Positions 1-8,555 of a DNA stretch of 64,000 nucleotides are shown in pieces. Both the position numbers and the translations under genes were made by a program. This stretch comes from Rhodospirillaceae bacterium (GTDB taxonomy: Bacteria; Pseudomonadota; Alphaproteobacteria; Rhodospirillales; Rhodospirillaceae), in contig JAVJSV010000004.1 in NCBI GenBank assembly GCA_040219235.1, positions 62,001 to 126,000 of the forward strand, read 5' to 3'. The number at the start of each line of letters is the position of its first letter. Position 1 is the first letter of the stretch. A model generated the notes under the pieces. That model saw nothing but the letters and a program-made list of their open reading frames with translations, searched no databases and was not told where the DNA came from.

Positions 1-1
1 T

Positions 2-220
2 GCCGAGATCCGTGACCATGCCCAGGCGTTGGGCTCATTGTGCATACTCACTGAACCGGGGTTTGAGCCTGGGGTTATGCGCGTCATTGAGGAGTCCGCA
101 GACGTGCGCGTCGGCAGAATTGATCCTTTGGGTGTAGAGATCGAGCCGGGCCGAACTCTGTATATAGATCTCATGACTGGAATTGCAGGTGCGCTTGTTG
201 CGTGTCTGCAAAACAGATAG
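2..220 (+). CDS. znuA: Zinc ABC transporter substrate-binding protein ZnuA, C-terminal part (5' end outside window)
   Basis: The reading frame is open from base 2 to a TAG at 218-220 and has no own start, so the gene begins upstream. The 72 visible residues look like the last part of a cluster A-I metal-binding protein. They show an EPGFEP strand, a V-G-x-x-DPLG motif and the ending Y-x-x-L-M-x-x-I-A, all typical of the second lobe of ZnuA. The family binds periplasmic Zn(II) and hands it to the ZnuBC transporter. No zur, znuB or znuC is visible. The metal-binding His residues lie in the missing part, so Zn versus Mn specificity cannot be checked here. Confidence 0.8.
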   Translation, partial: AEIRDHAQALGSLCILTEPGFEPGVMRVIEESADVRVGRIDPLGVEIEPGRTLYIDLMTGIAGALVACLQNR

Positions 221-228
221 GCGAACTT

Positions 229-942
229 TTAGCTCTTGCTTTTCCCGCCGCGGACAACGGTTTCTTGACCTCTGTTATTGTCCAATTTAAACCGCTGTCC
301 GAACAGGGTGAGCGTTAGCGCATGATCTGGGCCTTCGCCGACCGCGCGATAGCGCTTCTGAAATTCTTCCTCCGAGAGATCACTCGGCAATTGACACAAA
401 TCTTCAAAGTCTTTGCGTGTGCGCACGCGCCCAGACCAAGATTCACCAGAAGGCGCTAGTGGAGCCTCTAAGTTCAAAAGGTCAGGGGCTAATCGCGCGA
501 AGAGTTTAGTGACACATTCAAAGGCCAGGGTGTCCGCAGCAAGACGGTCTGCCCACGGCATGAGTGAGGTAAGGCGCGTGCCAACAATCTCTCCGCCATC
601 CACCTGTTCGGTCATGCGGTGTGCTGTGGCGCCAAACATCTCTGCGCCATCGTAAATGGCAAAACAGGAGGGAAACAGACCTGGGTAGGCGGGCGGACCA
701 GGATGAAAGTTATAGGCTCCGCTTGAGAGCGCTTTCAGCACCGGGTTTGGAATGATTACGCCCGTACAAAAGGCCACCAGTCTGCAAGGTCCAGTGACAT
801 TGGACAGGGCTGTTTCGATGTCTTGAAGGGTTTCGGCGGTCTTGATCTGAGGTTTATGAGGAAAATTAACGCGCTCTATGACGGCTTCTAAAGTCGCCAG
901 AAACCCAGGCTCAGTCAGGATAATGAGGGTTGATTGGTCCAT
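229..942 (-). CDS. Formyltransferase-family protein (Fmt/PurN fold)
   Basis: A 237-residue protein with the formyl-transferase fold. It carries the loop N-F-H-P-G-P-P-A-Y-P-G around residues 77-87 (the HPG of the 10-formyl-THF-binding family) and a downstream Q-V-D-G-G-E-I-V segment typical of Fmt. It is shorter than methionyl-tRNA formyltransferase (about 310 aa) and lacks an obvious C-terminal tRNA-binding domain. It therefore more likely modifies a small molecule or sugar nucleotide, but the substrate is unknown. It converges on znuA (gap 8 bp) and diverges from the SUF regulator. The ATG start fits the beginning of the first beta strand. Confidence 0.65.
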   Translation of the reverse strand: MDQSTLIILTEPGFLATLEAVIERVNFPHKPQIKTAETLQDIETALSNVTGPCRLVAFCTGVIIPNPVLKALSSGAYNFHPGPPAYPGLFPSCFAIYDGAEMFGATAHRMTEQVDGGEIVGTRLTSLMPWADRLAADTLAFECVTKLFARLAPDLLNLEAPLAPSGESWSGRVRTRKDFEDLCQLPSDLSEEEFQKRYRAVGEGPDHALTLTLFGQRFKLDNNRGQETVVRGGKSKS

Positions 943-1020
943 ATCGCTACCTTAGTTAATCTGGCCTCTGCGAGCCAACACTCTTGAAATTACAGCCAGC
1001 CTTAACTACAAACAGTATAT

Positions 1021-1045
1021 AAATCAGACCTTTTTAGTCTGAGTT
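1021..1045. promoter_or_regulatory. Candidate operator of the SUF regulator (inverted repeat)
   Basis: TCAGAC (1024-1029) and GTCTGA (1037-1042) form a perfect 6-bp inverted repeat with a 7-bp AT-rich spacer. AAA on the left and TTT on the right extend the symmetry. It ends about 20 bp before the regulator start, where an autoregulatory Rrf2 dimer would be expected to bind. I see the symmetry; binding is inference. Confidence 0.45.
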
Positions 1046-1061
1046 TTAAGGTGAGCAAATA

Positions 1062-1544
1062 GTGTTTAAAGTCAACAAGTTAACAGACTATGCGACCGTC
1101 GTGCTGATTGATATGGCGCGAAGCGGGAAAGTTCACCCCACCCAAGCTATTTCAGATAGCACCGGTATTCCACTTCCGACCGTAGCAAAGCTGATGAAGC
1201 ACCTCGTAAAGTCTGGTCTGGTGATGTCCCACCGGGGCGTGCACGGCGGGTACCGTCTGACGCGCCCAGCCTCTGAAACCACCATCGCTGACGTTATAGA
1301 GGCCGTAGAAGGGCCGATTGCGCTCACAGCGTGTGTAGAGACGTCGGATGAGCACTGTGGGTATGAAAGTTTATGCGCGGCCAGTGGCAAGTGGAATCGC
1401 GTGAATAGAGCCGTCACAAACGCCTTAAAAGAAGTGACACTGGCCGAAATGATTGATGATCTGAGTGGATCAAGCCCATTTGCGGTCATCGCCGATGGGG
1501 CGGAGAGCCCTTCAGCGTCGGCAAAGCAAGATGAGGTGCACTAA
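1062..1544 (+). CDS. Rrf2-family SUF operon regulator (IscR/SufR-like, Fe-S sensing)
   Basis: 160 residues with an N-terminal winged helix (1-70: L-T-D-Y-A, then P-L-P-T-V-A-K recognition region and H-G-G-Y-R-L wing) and three cysteines at 91, 99 and 105. That spacing matches the [2Fe-2S] ligands of IscR. It starts at GTG behind AAGGTGA. It is the first gene of the SUF operon, 2 bp before sufB, as in the SUF-type Rrf2 regulators of Xanthomonas and alphaproteobacteria. The likely role is repression of its own operon while clusters are plentiful. An inverted repeat just upstream is a possible operator. A C-terminal tail of about 25 residues is low in complexity. Confidence 0.88.
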   Translation: MFKVNKLTDYATVVLIDMARSGKVHPTQAISDSTGIPLPTVAKLMKHLVKSGLVMSHRGVHGGYRLTRPASETTIADVIEAVEGPIALTACVETSDEHCGYESLCAASGKWNRVNRAVTNALKEVTLAEMIDDLSGSSPFAVIADGAESPSASAKQDEVH

Positions 1545-1546
1545 CA

Positions 1547-3001
1547 ATGGTTGCGACCAAACAAACTGTTGATGCTGTTCGGGATGTTGAAACCTACAAG
1601 CACGGTTGGGCGACGGATATTGAGTCCGATATGGCCCCAAAGGGCCTCAGTGAAGATATTGTCCGTTTTATCTCGGCCAAAAAGGAAGAGCCGGAGTGGA
1701 TGCTCGAATGGCGTCTGAAAGCTTATCGCCTGTGGCTGACGATGGAAGGCCAGGAGCCAACCTGGGCAAAGGTCTCTTACCCAAAAATTGATTATCAAGA
1801 CGCGTACTATTATGCCGCACCCAAGTTAGAGGACGGACCAAAGAGTCTTGATGAGGTCGATCCAAAACTCCTGGAGACATACGAAAAGCTTGGGATTCCT
1901 TTGCGCGAACAAGAAATGCTGGCGGGTGTGGCTGTTGATGCCGTGTTTGACAGTGTTTCGGTGGCTACGACCTATAAGAAAAAGCTCAATGAGCTTGGCG
2001 TGATCTTCTGCTCTATGTCGGAAGCGATCAAGAATCATCCGGAGTTGGTGCAAAAGTATTTGGGTTCGGTTGTTCCGTACAGCGACAACTTTTTTGCAAC
2101 ATTAAACTGTGCCGTTTTTACCGATGGCTCCTTTGTCTACATCCCAAAGGGCTTGCGTTGCCCCATGGAGTTATCCACGTACTTCCGCATTAACGAAAAG
2201 AACACAGGGCAATTTGAACGCACGTTGATTATTGCTGATGAAGGCTCCTACGTGAGCTACTTGGAAGGCTGTACGGCACCGCAGAGAGATGAGAATCAAC
2301 TTCACGCGGCTGTTGTTGAATTGATTGCGCTTGATGATGCTGAAATCAAATATTCAACTGTCCAGAACTGGTATCCCGGTGATGAGGATGGCAAGGGCGG
2401 CATTTATAACTTCGTGACCAAACGCGCCGCGTGCCGGGGGCGCAACTCTAAAGTCATGTGGACACAGGTCGAGACTGGCTCCGCTGTGACATGGAAGTAT
2501 CCGAGCTGTATTTTGCAAGGGGATAATTCCGTTGGGGAGTTTTATTCCGTCGCCATTACAAACAACAAACAGCAGGCTGATACCGGCACGAAGATGATCC
2601 ATTTGGGCAAAAACACCCGCTCCAAGATTATCGCAAAGGGTATTTCTGCGGGCCGTTCAGACAGTACCTATCGTGGGCTCGTGCGCATTCAACCGAAGGC
2701 GGATGGCGCACGGAACTTTACCCAGTGCGACAGCTTACTGATTGGTGATCAATGTGGGGCACATACAATTCCTTACATTGAAAGCCGCAATCCGACGGCG
2801 CAGACAGAACATGAAGCAACGACCTCAACCATCAGTGATGATCAGATGTTTTATTGCCAGCAACGCGGCTTGAATCCTGAAGAGGCGGTGTCTCTTATTG
2901 TGAACGGCTTCTGCAAGGAAGTCCTGCAAACGTTACCCATGGAATTCGCTGTCGAGGCGCAGAAGCTGGTCGGCATTAGTTTGGAAGGAAGTGTTGGTTA
3001 A
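1547..3001 (+). CDS. sufB: Fe-S cluster assembly scaffold protein SufB
   Basis: 484 residues, the normal SufB length, with the typical beta-helix core and strongly conserved segments such as [18 protein letters not shown] and the C-terminal [11 protein letters not shown]. SufB is the scaffold subunit of the cytosolic SufBC2D complex, which builds [Fe-S] clusters with persulfide sulfur from SufS. Cysteines are present in the core. The gene starts 2 bp after the regulator stop, so the two are translationally close, and sufC follows 30 bp later. Confidence 0.97.
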   Translation: MVATKQTVDAVRDVETYKHGWATDIESDMAPKGLSEDIVRFISAKKEEPEWMLEWRLKAYRLWLTMEGQEPTWAKVSYPKIDYQDAYYYAAPKLEDGPKSLDEVDPKLLETYEKLGIPLREQEMLAGVAVDAVFDSVSVATTYKKKLNELGVIFCSMSEAIKNHPELVQKYLGSVVPYSDNFFATLNCAVFTDGSFVYIPKGLRCPMELSTYFRINEKNTGQFERTLIIADEGSYVSYLEGCTAPQRDENQLHAAVVELIALDDAEIKYSTVQNWYPGDEDGKGGIYNFVTKRAACRGRNSKVMWTQVETGSAVTWKYPSCILQGDNSVGEFYSVAITNNKQQADTGTKMIHLGKNTRSKIIAKGISAGRSDSTYRGLVRIQPKADGARNFTQCDSLLIGDQCGAHTIPYIESRNPTAQTEHEATTSTISDDQMFYCQQRGLNPEEAVSLIVNGFCKEVLQTLPMEFAVEAQKLVGISLEGSVG

Positions 3002-3031
3002 TCCCCCGCACTTAAGTAAAGAGTTATACGT

Positions 3032-3790
3032 ATGTCACTTATCGAAATTAAAGACCTTCACGTCTCCGTGGATGACAAGGAAATTCTGAAAGGGATTGAC
3101 CTGACAATTAACGGCGGCGAGGTTCATGCAATCATGGGGCCGAATGGAACCGGCAAGAGCACATTGTCTTATGTGTTGGCTGGCCGCAAGGGCTACGAAG
3201 TAACAAAGGGAAGTGTGTCCTTTGATGGTAAAGACCTACTGGAGATGGAAGCGGATGAGCGAGCAAGGGCCGGTGTCTTTTTGGCGTTTCAATACCCCTT
3301 GGAAATTCCCGGGGTTGCAACGTCGACCTTCTTAAAAACCGCTTTGAATGCAAAAAGACGCGAAAGCGGTCTGGATGAGATCGACGCGATGGAGTTTCTC
3401 AATCTTATCAAGGCACAGACTAAAGAACTTGAGATGCCTTACGAGATGATCAAGCGCCAATTGAATGTAGGGTTCTCGGGCGGTGAAAAGAAACGTGCCG
3501 AAGTTTTGCAGATGAGTTTGTTGGAGCCCAAGTTTGCCATTCTGGATGAGACAGATTCTGGTCTAGATATTGATGCCCTAAAAGTTGTGTCCAATGGTGT
3601 AAACGCCTTGCGTGACCCGGAGCGCGCTTTTTTGGTAATCACCCATTACCAGCGCCTTCTGAAGTACATTATCCCTGACTTTGTCCATGTGATTGTTGAT
3701 GGAAAAATTGTGGAAAGCGGCGATAAGTCATTGGCTGAAGTTTTAGAAGCTGAGGGTTATGCTCGCTTCGAAAAACGTGCAGCAGCTTAA
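3032..3790 (+). CDS. sufC: Fe-S cluster assembly ATPase SufC
   Basis: A 252-residue ABC ATPase without membrane domain. Walker A is G-P-N-G-T-G-K-S-T near residue 36. The SufC-specific signature is G-F-S-G-G-E-K-K-R near 149, Walker B and catalytic Glu are A-I-L-D-E-T-D-S-G-L-D, and the switch His is in I-T-H-Y-Q-R. ATP hydrolysis by the SufC dimer drives rearrangement of SufB-SufD. It lies in the operon between its partners, 30 bp after sufB and 14 bp before sufD. Confidence 0.97.
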   Translation: MSLIEIKDLHVSVDDKEILKGIDLTINGGEVHAIMGPNGTGKSTLSYVLAGRKGYEVTKGSVSFDGKDLLEMEADERARAGVFLAFQYPLEIPGVATSTFLKTALNAKRRESGLDEIDAMEFLNLIKAQTKELEMPYEMIKRQLNVGFSGGEKKRAEVLQMSLLEPKFAILDETDSGLDIDALKVVSNGVNALRDPERAFLVITHYQRLLKYIIPDFVHVIVDGKIVESGDKSLAEVLEAEGYARFEKRAAA

Positions 3791-3804
3791 GGCTGGGTAT
3801 TGTC

Positions 3805-5154
3805 ATGACCACCGTCGAATCCTCACCAGAGACCACTTTCGGTTCAGCCTATGCAAACGCGGTAGGCGCGCTGCCAGGCGCCAATGAATCCTGGATAGAT
3901 TCAATACGGCAGACATCCAGAGCCATTGTCGAAGCCGGTGGTTTTCCAGGTCCCAAGACTGAGGCATGGAAGTACACGTCTCTTCGCGAAATTGCTAATA
4001 CATCATTTATTCCGGCGAGTGAGGCAGATGATGTTGATGTTTCTGCCGCCCCTGTTGGCAGTCCGGTTCTTGAAGGTGCGTTGCAGGTTGTTTTTGTAAA
4101 TGGTGTCTACCGTCAAGATCTCTCAACGTCGTTTAAAGATGTTCAATCCGGTGTGACGTTTGGGCCGCTTGCTGATGTACTCAAAAACAATCCTGAATAT
4201 CTCAAAGATATTCTGGCTTCTGCAGCCGTGCCGGCTGAGTCATTCATTGCAGCCCTGAATACCGGCTTCATGGAGCAGGGGATATATCTTCACGTTGAGG
4301 CTGGTGTTGAAATGTTACGGCCTCTTCAGGTCGTTTCCATTGGAGCTTCGGGAGCGCAACCAGGTGCTTTTCATCCAAGGTTGCAGCTTGTTCTCGACAA
4401 AAATGCAAAAGCGACTGTGCTGGAGACCCATGTTGGGTTGCCGGGGCAACCTTACTTGAGCAATCCTGTTACGGAAGTAATTCTTGGTCTGGGTTCTGCC
4501 TTAAAACATTACACTTTGGTTTGCGAAGATAGTGATGCCTACCATCTTGGACGGTCCGCTGTGTGCGTTTCAGAAGGCGCGCAATATGAGTCCTTTCTGT
4601 TATCTCTCGGTGGCAAACTTGCGCGCCGTGAAGTCCAGGTTCGGCTGGAAGCTCTTGGTGCCCGCGCGATTGTAGACGGTGCTTATGGATTGTCAGGGTC
4701 TGATCATTCAGACATTTCGTCTGAAATTCTACATCTGGCCCCTGAAACGATTTCTAAGCAGACTGTTAAAGGTGTATTGGGCGGAAAATCGAAAGGTGTG
4801 TTTCAAGGACGTGTTCATGTGGCTAGAGAAGGGCAGCGCAGTGATGGGCGACAACTTCATAAAGCTATGTTGCTTAATCGTGGACCAGAGGTGGACTGCA
4901 AGCCGGAACTGGAAATCTATGCTGATGATGTTCAATGCGCCCATGGCGCGACAACCGGCGAGATGGATTCAGAGCACATTTTTTACCTGTTAAGCCGCGG
5001 TATTGATGAGCAAGCAGCCCGCGCCATGCTGGTTGAAGGCTTCTTGGATGATGTCATTTTTGATATCTCCGATGATGCCGCCAGAACCCTGGTTCTGGAT
5101 ATGGTGAAGCGGTGGCTTGTGCGGCAAAGTGCTCTGATTACGGAGGGCGTATGA
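3805..5154 (+). CDS. sufD: Fe-S cluster assembly protein SufD
   Basis: 449 residues of the SufB/SufD beta-helix family. It has the N-terminal helical part with the W-K-Y-T-S-L-R motif near residue 53 and the C-terminal C-A-H-G-A-T-T-G-E motif (near 378), the hallmark of SufD with the histidine thought to bind the cluster at the SufB interface. It forms the heterodimer with SufB inside SufBC2D. Its TGA overlaps the sufS ATG (ATGA), showing translational coupling. Confidence 0.95.
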   Translation: MTTVESSPETTFGSAYANAVGALPGANESWIDSIRQTSRAIVEAGGFPGPKTEAWKYTSLREIANTSFIPASEADDVDVSAAPVGSPVLEGALQVVFVNGVYRQDLSTSFKDVQSGVTFGPLADVLKNNPEYLKDILASAAVPAESFIAALNTGFMEQGIYLHVEAGVEMLRPLQVVSIGASGAQPGAFHPRLQLVLDKNAKATVLETHVGLPGQPYLSNPVTEVILGLGSALKHYTLVCEDSDAYHLGRSAVCVSEGAQYESFLLSLGGKLARREVQVRLEALGARAIVDGAYGLSGSDHSDISSEILHLAPETISKQTVKGVLGGKSKGVFQGRVHVAREGQRSDGRQLHKAMLLNRGPEVDCKPELEIYADDVQCAHGATTGEMDSEHIFYLLSRGIDEQAARAMLVEGFLDDVIFDISDDAARTLVLDMVKRWLVRQSALITEGV

Positions 5155-6407
5155 ACGCCATCTCAAAGCAGACAAAAGCAAAAGACATACGCCCATTTGA
5201 TATCGAATCTGTGCGCGCAGACTTTCCGATTCTGCAACGCACCGTTCATGGAAAGCCCCTCACATATTTAGACAGTGCAGCATCTGCCCAGAAGCCCAAG
5301 CAGGTTATCGACGTTATCCGTTATCAGTACGAACATGAGTACGCGAATGTCCACCGCGGTGCTTATTCTTTAAGCGAAGCGTTAACCGGCAAGTATGAAG
5401 AAGCGCGCGAAAAAGTGCGTGCCTTTATTAACGCCGGTTCTGATCGCGAGATTGTCTTCACGAAAGGGGCGACCGAAGCGATTAATCTGGTCGCTGCCAC
5501 ATTTGGTCGCATGCTAAAGGCGGGTGATGAAGTTGTGATCACGGGTCTTGAGCACCACTCTAATATTGTTCCGTGGCAGTTGTTGAGGGATCAAATTGGG
5601 ATCACGCTTAAAGTTGTACCAGTCCTAGCAGATGGCTCGGTTGATCTAAGCGCCTTCGAAGCAGCGATGACGGGTAAAACCAAATTAGTCTCTGTTGCCC
5701 ATGTGTCTAATGCCCTGGGTACAATACTTCCGGTGAAAGACATCGTTCAGCTTGCTCATTCTGTTGGCGCAAAATGTCTTATTGATGGTTGCCAGGGTGT
5801 GGTTCATGAGGTTGTCGATGTCCAAGCTCTGGACTGTGATTTCTACGCCTTTTCAGGTCATAAGCTCTACGGTCCAACCGGCATTGGTGTGCTGTATGGA
5901 AAAGAAGAGCTGTTGAGTGAAATGCCACCGTATCAGGGTGGTGGTGAAATGATCAGTACAGTTACGTTTGAGCGCAGCGAGTGGGCAGAGCTTCCGGCAA
6001 AATTTGAAGCCGGGACACCGCCAATCGTGCAAGCTGTGGGATTAGGGGCAGCAATAGACTACGTCAGTTTATTTGATCGCGCGGCAGTAGCTGCTCACGA
6101 GCAAGATCTACTAAATTATGCAACCGAACAACTCAAAAGCATAAACAGTTTGAGACTTATCGGGACGGCCAAGCATAAAACGGCTGTGGCTTCTTTTGTG
6201 CTGGACGGGGCACATCCCCATGATTTAGCGACGATCTTAGACCGGTCTGGTGTCTGTGTTCGTGCGGGACACCACTGTGCGCAACCGCTTATGGATAGCT
6301 TTGGCGTTACCGCTACTCTGCGTGCCTCTTTCGGTATGTACAACACGCGAAGTGAAGTCGATGTTCTGATAGAAGCCTTAGGCCGTGCCAGAGAGATTTT
6401 AGGTTAA
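5151..6407 (+). CDS. sufS: Cysteine desulfurase SufS (group II)
   Basis: 418 residues from the ATG that overlaps the sufD stop. A GTG further upstream would push 13 codons into sufD and is less likely. This is a fold-type I PLP enzyme. The Schiff-base lysine is K238 in S-G-H-K-L-Y-G-P-T-G, and the persulfide cysteine is C376 in R-A-G-H-H-C-A-Q-P, in the short active-site loop of group II enzymes. It converts L-cysteine to alanine and passes the persulfide to a SufU/SufE acceptor. The gene just downstream is SufU-like. Confidence 0.95.
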   Translation: MNAISKQTKAKDIRPFDIESVRADFPILQRTVHGKPLTYLDSAASAQKPKQVIDVIRYQYEHEYANVHRGAYSLSEALTGKYEEAREKVRAFINAGSDREIVFTKGATEAINLVAATFGRMLKAGDEVVITGLEHHSNIVPWQLLRDQIGITLKVVPVLADGSVDLSAFEAAMTGKTKLVSVAHVSNALGTILPVKDIVQLAHSVGAKCLIDGCQGVVHEVVDVQALDCDFYAFSGHKLYGPTGIGVLYGKEELLSEMPPYQGGGEMISTVTFERSEWAELPAKFEAGTPPIVQAVGLGAAIDYVSLFDRAAVAAHEQDLLNYATEQLKSINSLRLIGTAKHKTAVASFVLDGAHPHDLATILDRSGVCVRAGHHCAQPLMDSFGVTATLRASFGMYNTRSEVDVLIEALGRAREILG

Positions 6408-6904
6408 TGGAAGCCGCCGCAAAAGATAGCGATCTGCTGGGATTGTACCAAGAGATCATCCTGGATCACGGGAAGTCGCCGCGTAATGCGGGTGTCATTG
6501 AAAATGCAGACTGTCGAAGTGATGGCAAAAACCCACTCTGCGGCGACCGTGTTACCGTCACGACTGAACTAGACCAGCAACAGTCCATTGCTGATATCAA
6601 GTTTGATGGCAAGGGATGCGCTATTTCGATTGCGTCTGCCTCCATGATGACTGAAGCGGTCAAAGGCTTAAGCATTACAGAGGCCCGATTGATTTTTGAG
6701 GCTGTACGCACCATCTGTTCGAAAGAGGCATCCGTTTTGGATGCTATGCAGGATGTCGGTAATAAGTTGGCTCCAAGACTTGAAAAGCTTGCATCTTTGA
6801 GCGGGGTTCGCCAATTTCCGGCGCGAGTCAAATGCGCAACGCTTCCGTGGCACACCCTGATGTCATGCCTTGATGGAAAAGCAACGGCCTCGACGGAACG
6901 ATGA
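6407..6904 (+). CDS. sufU: SufU-like iron-sulfur scaffold/sulfur-transfer protein
   Basis: 165 residues of the IscU/SufU family. Conserved ligands are C45 and D47 (N-P-L-C-G-D), C71 (G-K-G-C-A-I-S) and C143 (V-K-C-A-T-L-P-W-H). The roughly 20-residue insertion before the last Cys and the W-H ending separate SufU from IscU. It probably takes persulfide sulfur from SufS, as Zn-SufU does in Bacillus. The start overlaps the sufS stop by one base (TAATG). No sufE lies in this operon, so SufU is the likely partner. Confidence 0.9.
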   Translation: MEAAAKDSDLLGLYQEIILDHGKSPRNAGVIENADCRSDGKNPLCGDRVTVTTELDQQQSIADIKFDGKGCAISIASASMMTEAVKGLSITEARLIFEAVRTICSKEASVLDAMQDVGNKLAPRLEKLASLSGVRQFPARVKCATLPWHTLMSCLDGKATASTER

Positions 6905-6939
6905 GGCGGAATAATGAAAGTTCTAAGGAGTCTAAAGTT

Positions 6940-7341
6940 ATGATGCCGCCTTATTCGATGCCGGCTATGGAAGGTGACCCACCCGAGGAAGGTGATACCG
7001 TGACACGCGGTGCGCCACTGCCCGACGACGCTGATTACATAATAACCGAATCAGCTGCTGTAGAGGCTCTACGGAGTGTTTTTGACCCGGAAATCCCAGT
7101 CAATATTTATGATCTCGGATTGATTTATGAGCTCAAAATTGGTGACAGAGGGAACGTTAATGTGCTGATGACTTTAACCGCGCCAGCCTGTCCCGTCGCA
7201 GGCACGCTTCCGGGTGAGGTTGCTGATTCTGTTGCGGCCACCAAAGGAGCTGGGGAGGTTGCTGTGACCATTACATGGGATCCTCCTTGGACACCCGAGA
7301 ATATGTCTGAAGTGGCGCGTGTCGCCCTCGATATGTTTTGA
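6940..7341 (+). CDS. sufT: SUF-associated MIP18/DUF59 maturation protein SufT
   Basis: 133 residues if translation starts at 6940, where AAGGAG sits 9 bases upstream. An ATG at 6901 overlapping the sufU stop would add 13 poorly conserved residues. The DUF59 core reads V-F-D-P-E-I-P-V-N-I-Y-D-L-G-L-I-Y, with a conserved Cys in T-A-P-A-C-P-V-A-G and a W-D-P-P-W-T-P ending. MIP18-family proteins help deliver Fe-S clusters to target enzymes. The 7th position in the operon supports SufT. Confidence 0.9.
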   Translation: MMPPYSMPAMEGDPPEEGDTVTRGAPLPDDADYIITESAAVEALRSVFDPEIPVNIYDLGLIYELKIGDRGNVNVLMTLTAPACPVAGTLPGEVADSVAATKGAGEVAVTITWDPPWTPENMSEVARVALDMF

Positions 7342-7387
7342 ACGTGACATGTTCTAAATAAATTCGACTGCGTTTAGGAGAATTAAA

Positions 7388-7759
7388 ATGACCAGCTTAA
7401 CGAGGACTGCTCCGATCACAATTACAGATGCTGCCGTTGCGCGTGCAGCACACCTGATTGGGCGGTCGGATCATCCTGTTGCCGGAATACGTGTGGGCAT
7501 TGATACCAAAGGGTGTTCTGGCTTTTCGTACAAAGTCGAATATGCCGACGAACAAGGTAAGTTTGAGGATGTCGTAGAGCAGAATGGCGTTAAATTTTTT
7601 ATAGACCCGATGGCGGTTATGTATCTGTTGGGCTCTGAATTGGATTATCAAGAGTCCAAGATGGAGAGTGGGTTTGTGTTCACTAACCCGAATGAAACAG
7701 GGCGCTGTGGATGTGGCGAGAGTTTTTCTGCGGCTCCAAACCCTGATGCGAAAGAATAG
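7388..7759 (+). CDS. sufA: A-type Fe-S carrier protein SufA (HesB/IscA family)
   Basis: 123 residues with the three ligand cysteines of A-type carriers: C43 (K-G-C-S-G-F) and C107/C109 (R-C-G-C-G-E-S-F). A-type proteins take clusters from SufBC2D and insert them into apo-proteins. An A-G-G-A-G is present 8 bases before the ATG. It is the last gene of the SUF operon. A short inverted repeat (GGCGT/ACGCC, 7759-7776) spans the stop and the convergent receiver gene and has no T-run. Confidence 0.93.
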   Translation: MTSLTRTAPITITDAAVARAAHLIGRSDHPVAGIRVGIDTKGCSGFSYKVEYADEQGKFEDVVEQNGVKFFIDPMAVMYLLGSELDYQESKMESGFVFTNPNETGRCGCGESFSAAPNPDAKE

Positions 7760-7769
7760 GCGTTTTACA

Positions 7770-8228
7770 TTACGCCGAAAGTCGTTTCTCAACCTCGGCT
7801 AACAACTTCACTGGATGCACGGGCTTCTGTAGCAAGCTGACAGTGCCATATTGAAACTCTAAATCATCTTCGACGAGGCTCTCCACAATTTCAGGCTGTC
7901 CAGTAACTAATATAATCGGGATGGACGGCTCACGGTCTGCGAGCACTTGCCGGAGTTGTAGACCACCCATTGTCGGCATCATGATATCTATAATGGCAAT
8001 CTGTATATCTTCACTTTCAAAGATGATTAGGGCGGCCTCTCCATCTTCAGCCTCGAAGGCAGTATAGCCACGTTCTCTTAGAACATGACTGAGCGACTCG
8101 CGCACCAAGGTGTTGTCATCAACGATTAGAACGCGCCCAAGGCTTTCTATTTTAGCCTCCTGTATTGATGAATAGACTCTGCGGTAAAAGTGTTCCTGAG
8201 TCCGATCCAGGAACAGCTGAGACAACAA
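7770..8228 (-). CDS. Single-domain response regulator (CheY-like receiver)
   Basis: A receiver domain without output domain. It has the acidic pair D37-D38, phospho-acceptor D81 (I-I-D-I-M-M-P), T109 (L-V-T-G) and K135 (L-Q-K-P-V). It is expected to be phosphorylated by a histidine kinase and act by protein contact. The annotated start is a TTG with no clear Shine-Dalgarno. The first 26 residues are not receiver-like. A perfect AGGAGG (8156-8161) lies 5 bases before the ATA codon for I27, where the domain naturally begins, so the real protein may be about 126 residues. No kinase gene is nearby. Confidence 0.85.
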   Translation of the reverse strand: MLSQLFLDRTQEHFYRRVYSSIQEAKIESLGRVLIVDDNTLVRESLSHVLRERGYTAFEAEDGEAALIIFESEDIQIAIIDIMMPTMGGLQLRQVLADREPSIPIILVTGQPEIVESLVEDDLEFQYGTVSLLQKPVHPVKLLAEVEKRLSA

Positions 8229-8347
8229 ATTTAGGGTGTATTCTATTCATGCTTGTGACTTGTGAACGCTAAGACCATTCAAATTTAAGGACTTAGAGTA
8301 AAGATTGGTATTGTAATCTGCAACGTCTCGGCGCACGTATATTAAAT

Positions 8348-8545
8348 ATGGAGACAGTTTTAATAATCTTGCTTTCAATATCTATGCTTGCTGTTCTTGG
8401 CGTGTTGCTGACGGGCCTCTTCGCTTTCGTAAAGGGCGGGGATTTTCACGATAAATATGGCAATAAACTGATGCAATGGCGTGTGACCACCCAAGCCATT
8501 GCAGTGGTTCTTGTCCTGCTTCTGATTGCTGTTCGGGCGGACTAG
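8348..8545 (+). CDS. HIG1-domain twin-transmembrane protein
   Basis: A 65-residue protein with two membrane helices (about 3-27 and 44-62). They are joined by a short loop with the pattern G-G-D-F-x-x-K-Y-G-N-K-L-M-x-x-R-V, which marks the bacterial HIG1 (hypoxia-induced gene 1) family. Family members associate with respiratory complexes, notably cytochrome oxidase. No Shine-Dalgarno is obvious before the ATG. It stands alone, divergent from the receiver gene, with about 120 bp of shared promoter space. Confidence 0.82.
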   Translation: METVLIILLSISMLAVLGVLLTGLFAFVKGGDFHDKYGNKLMQWRVTTQAIAVVLVLLLIAVRAD

Positions 8546-8555
8546 TTAACCCCAG

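Noticed and set aside
413-655. Plus-strand frame of 80 codons inside the formyltransferase gene
   Set aside because: It is antisense to a clear protein gene and has arginine/serine-rich shadow composition.
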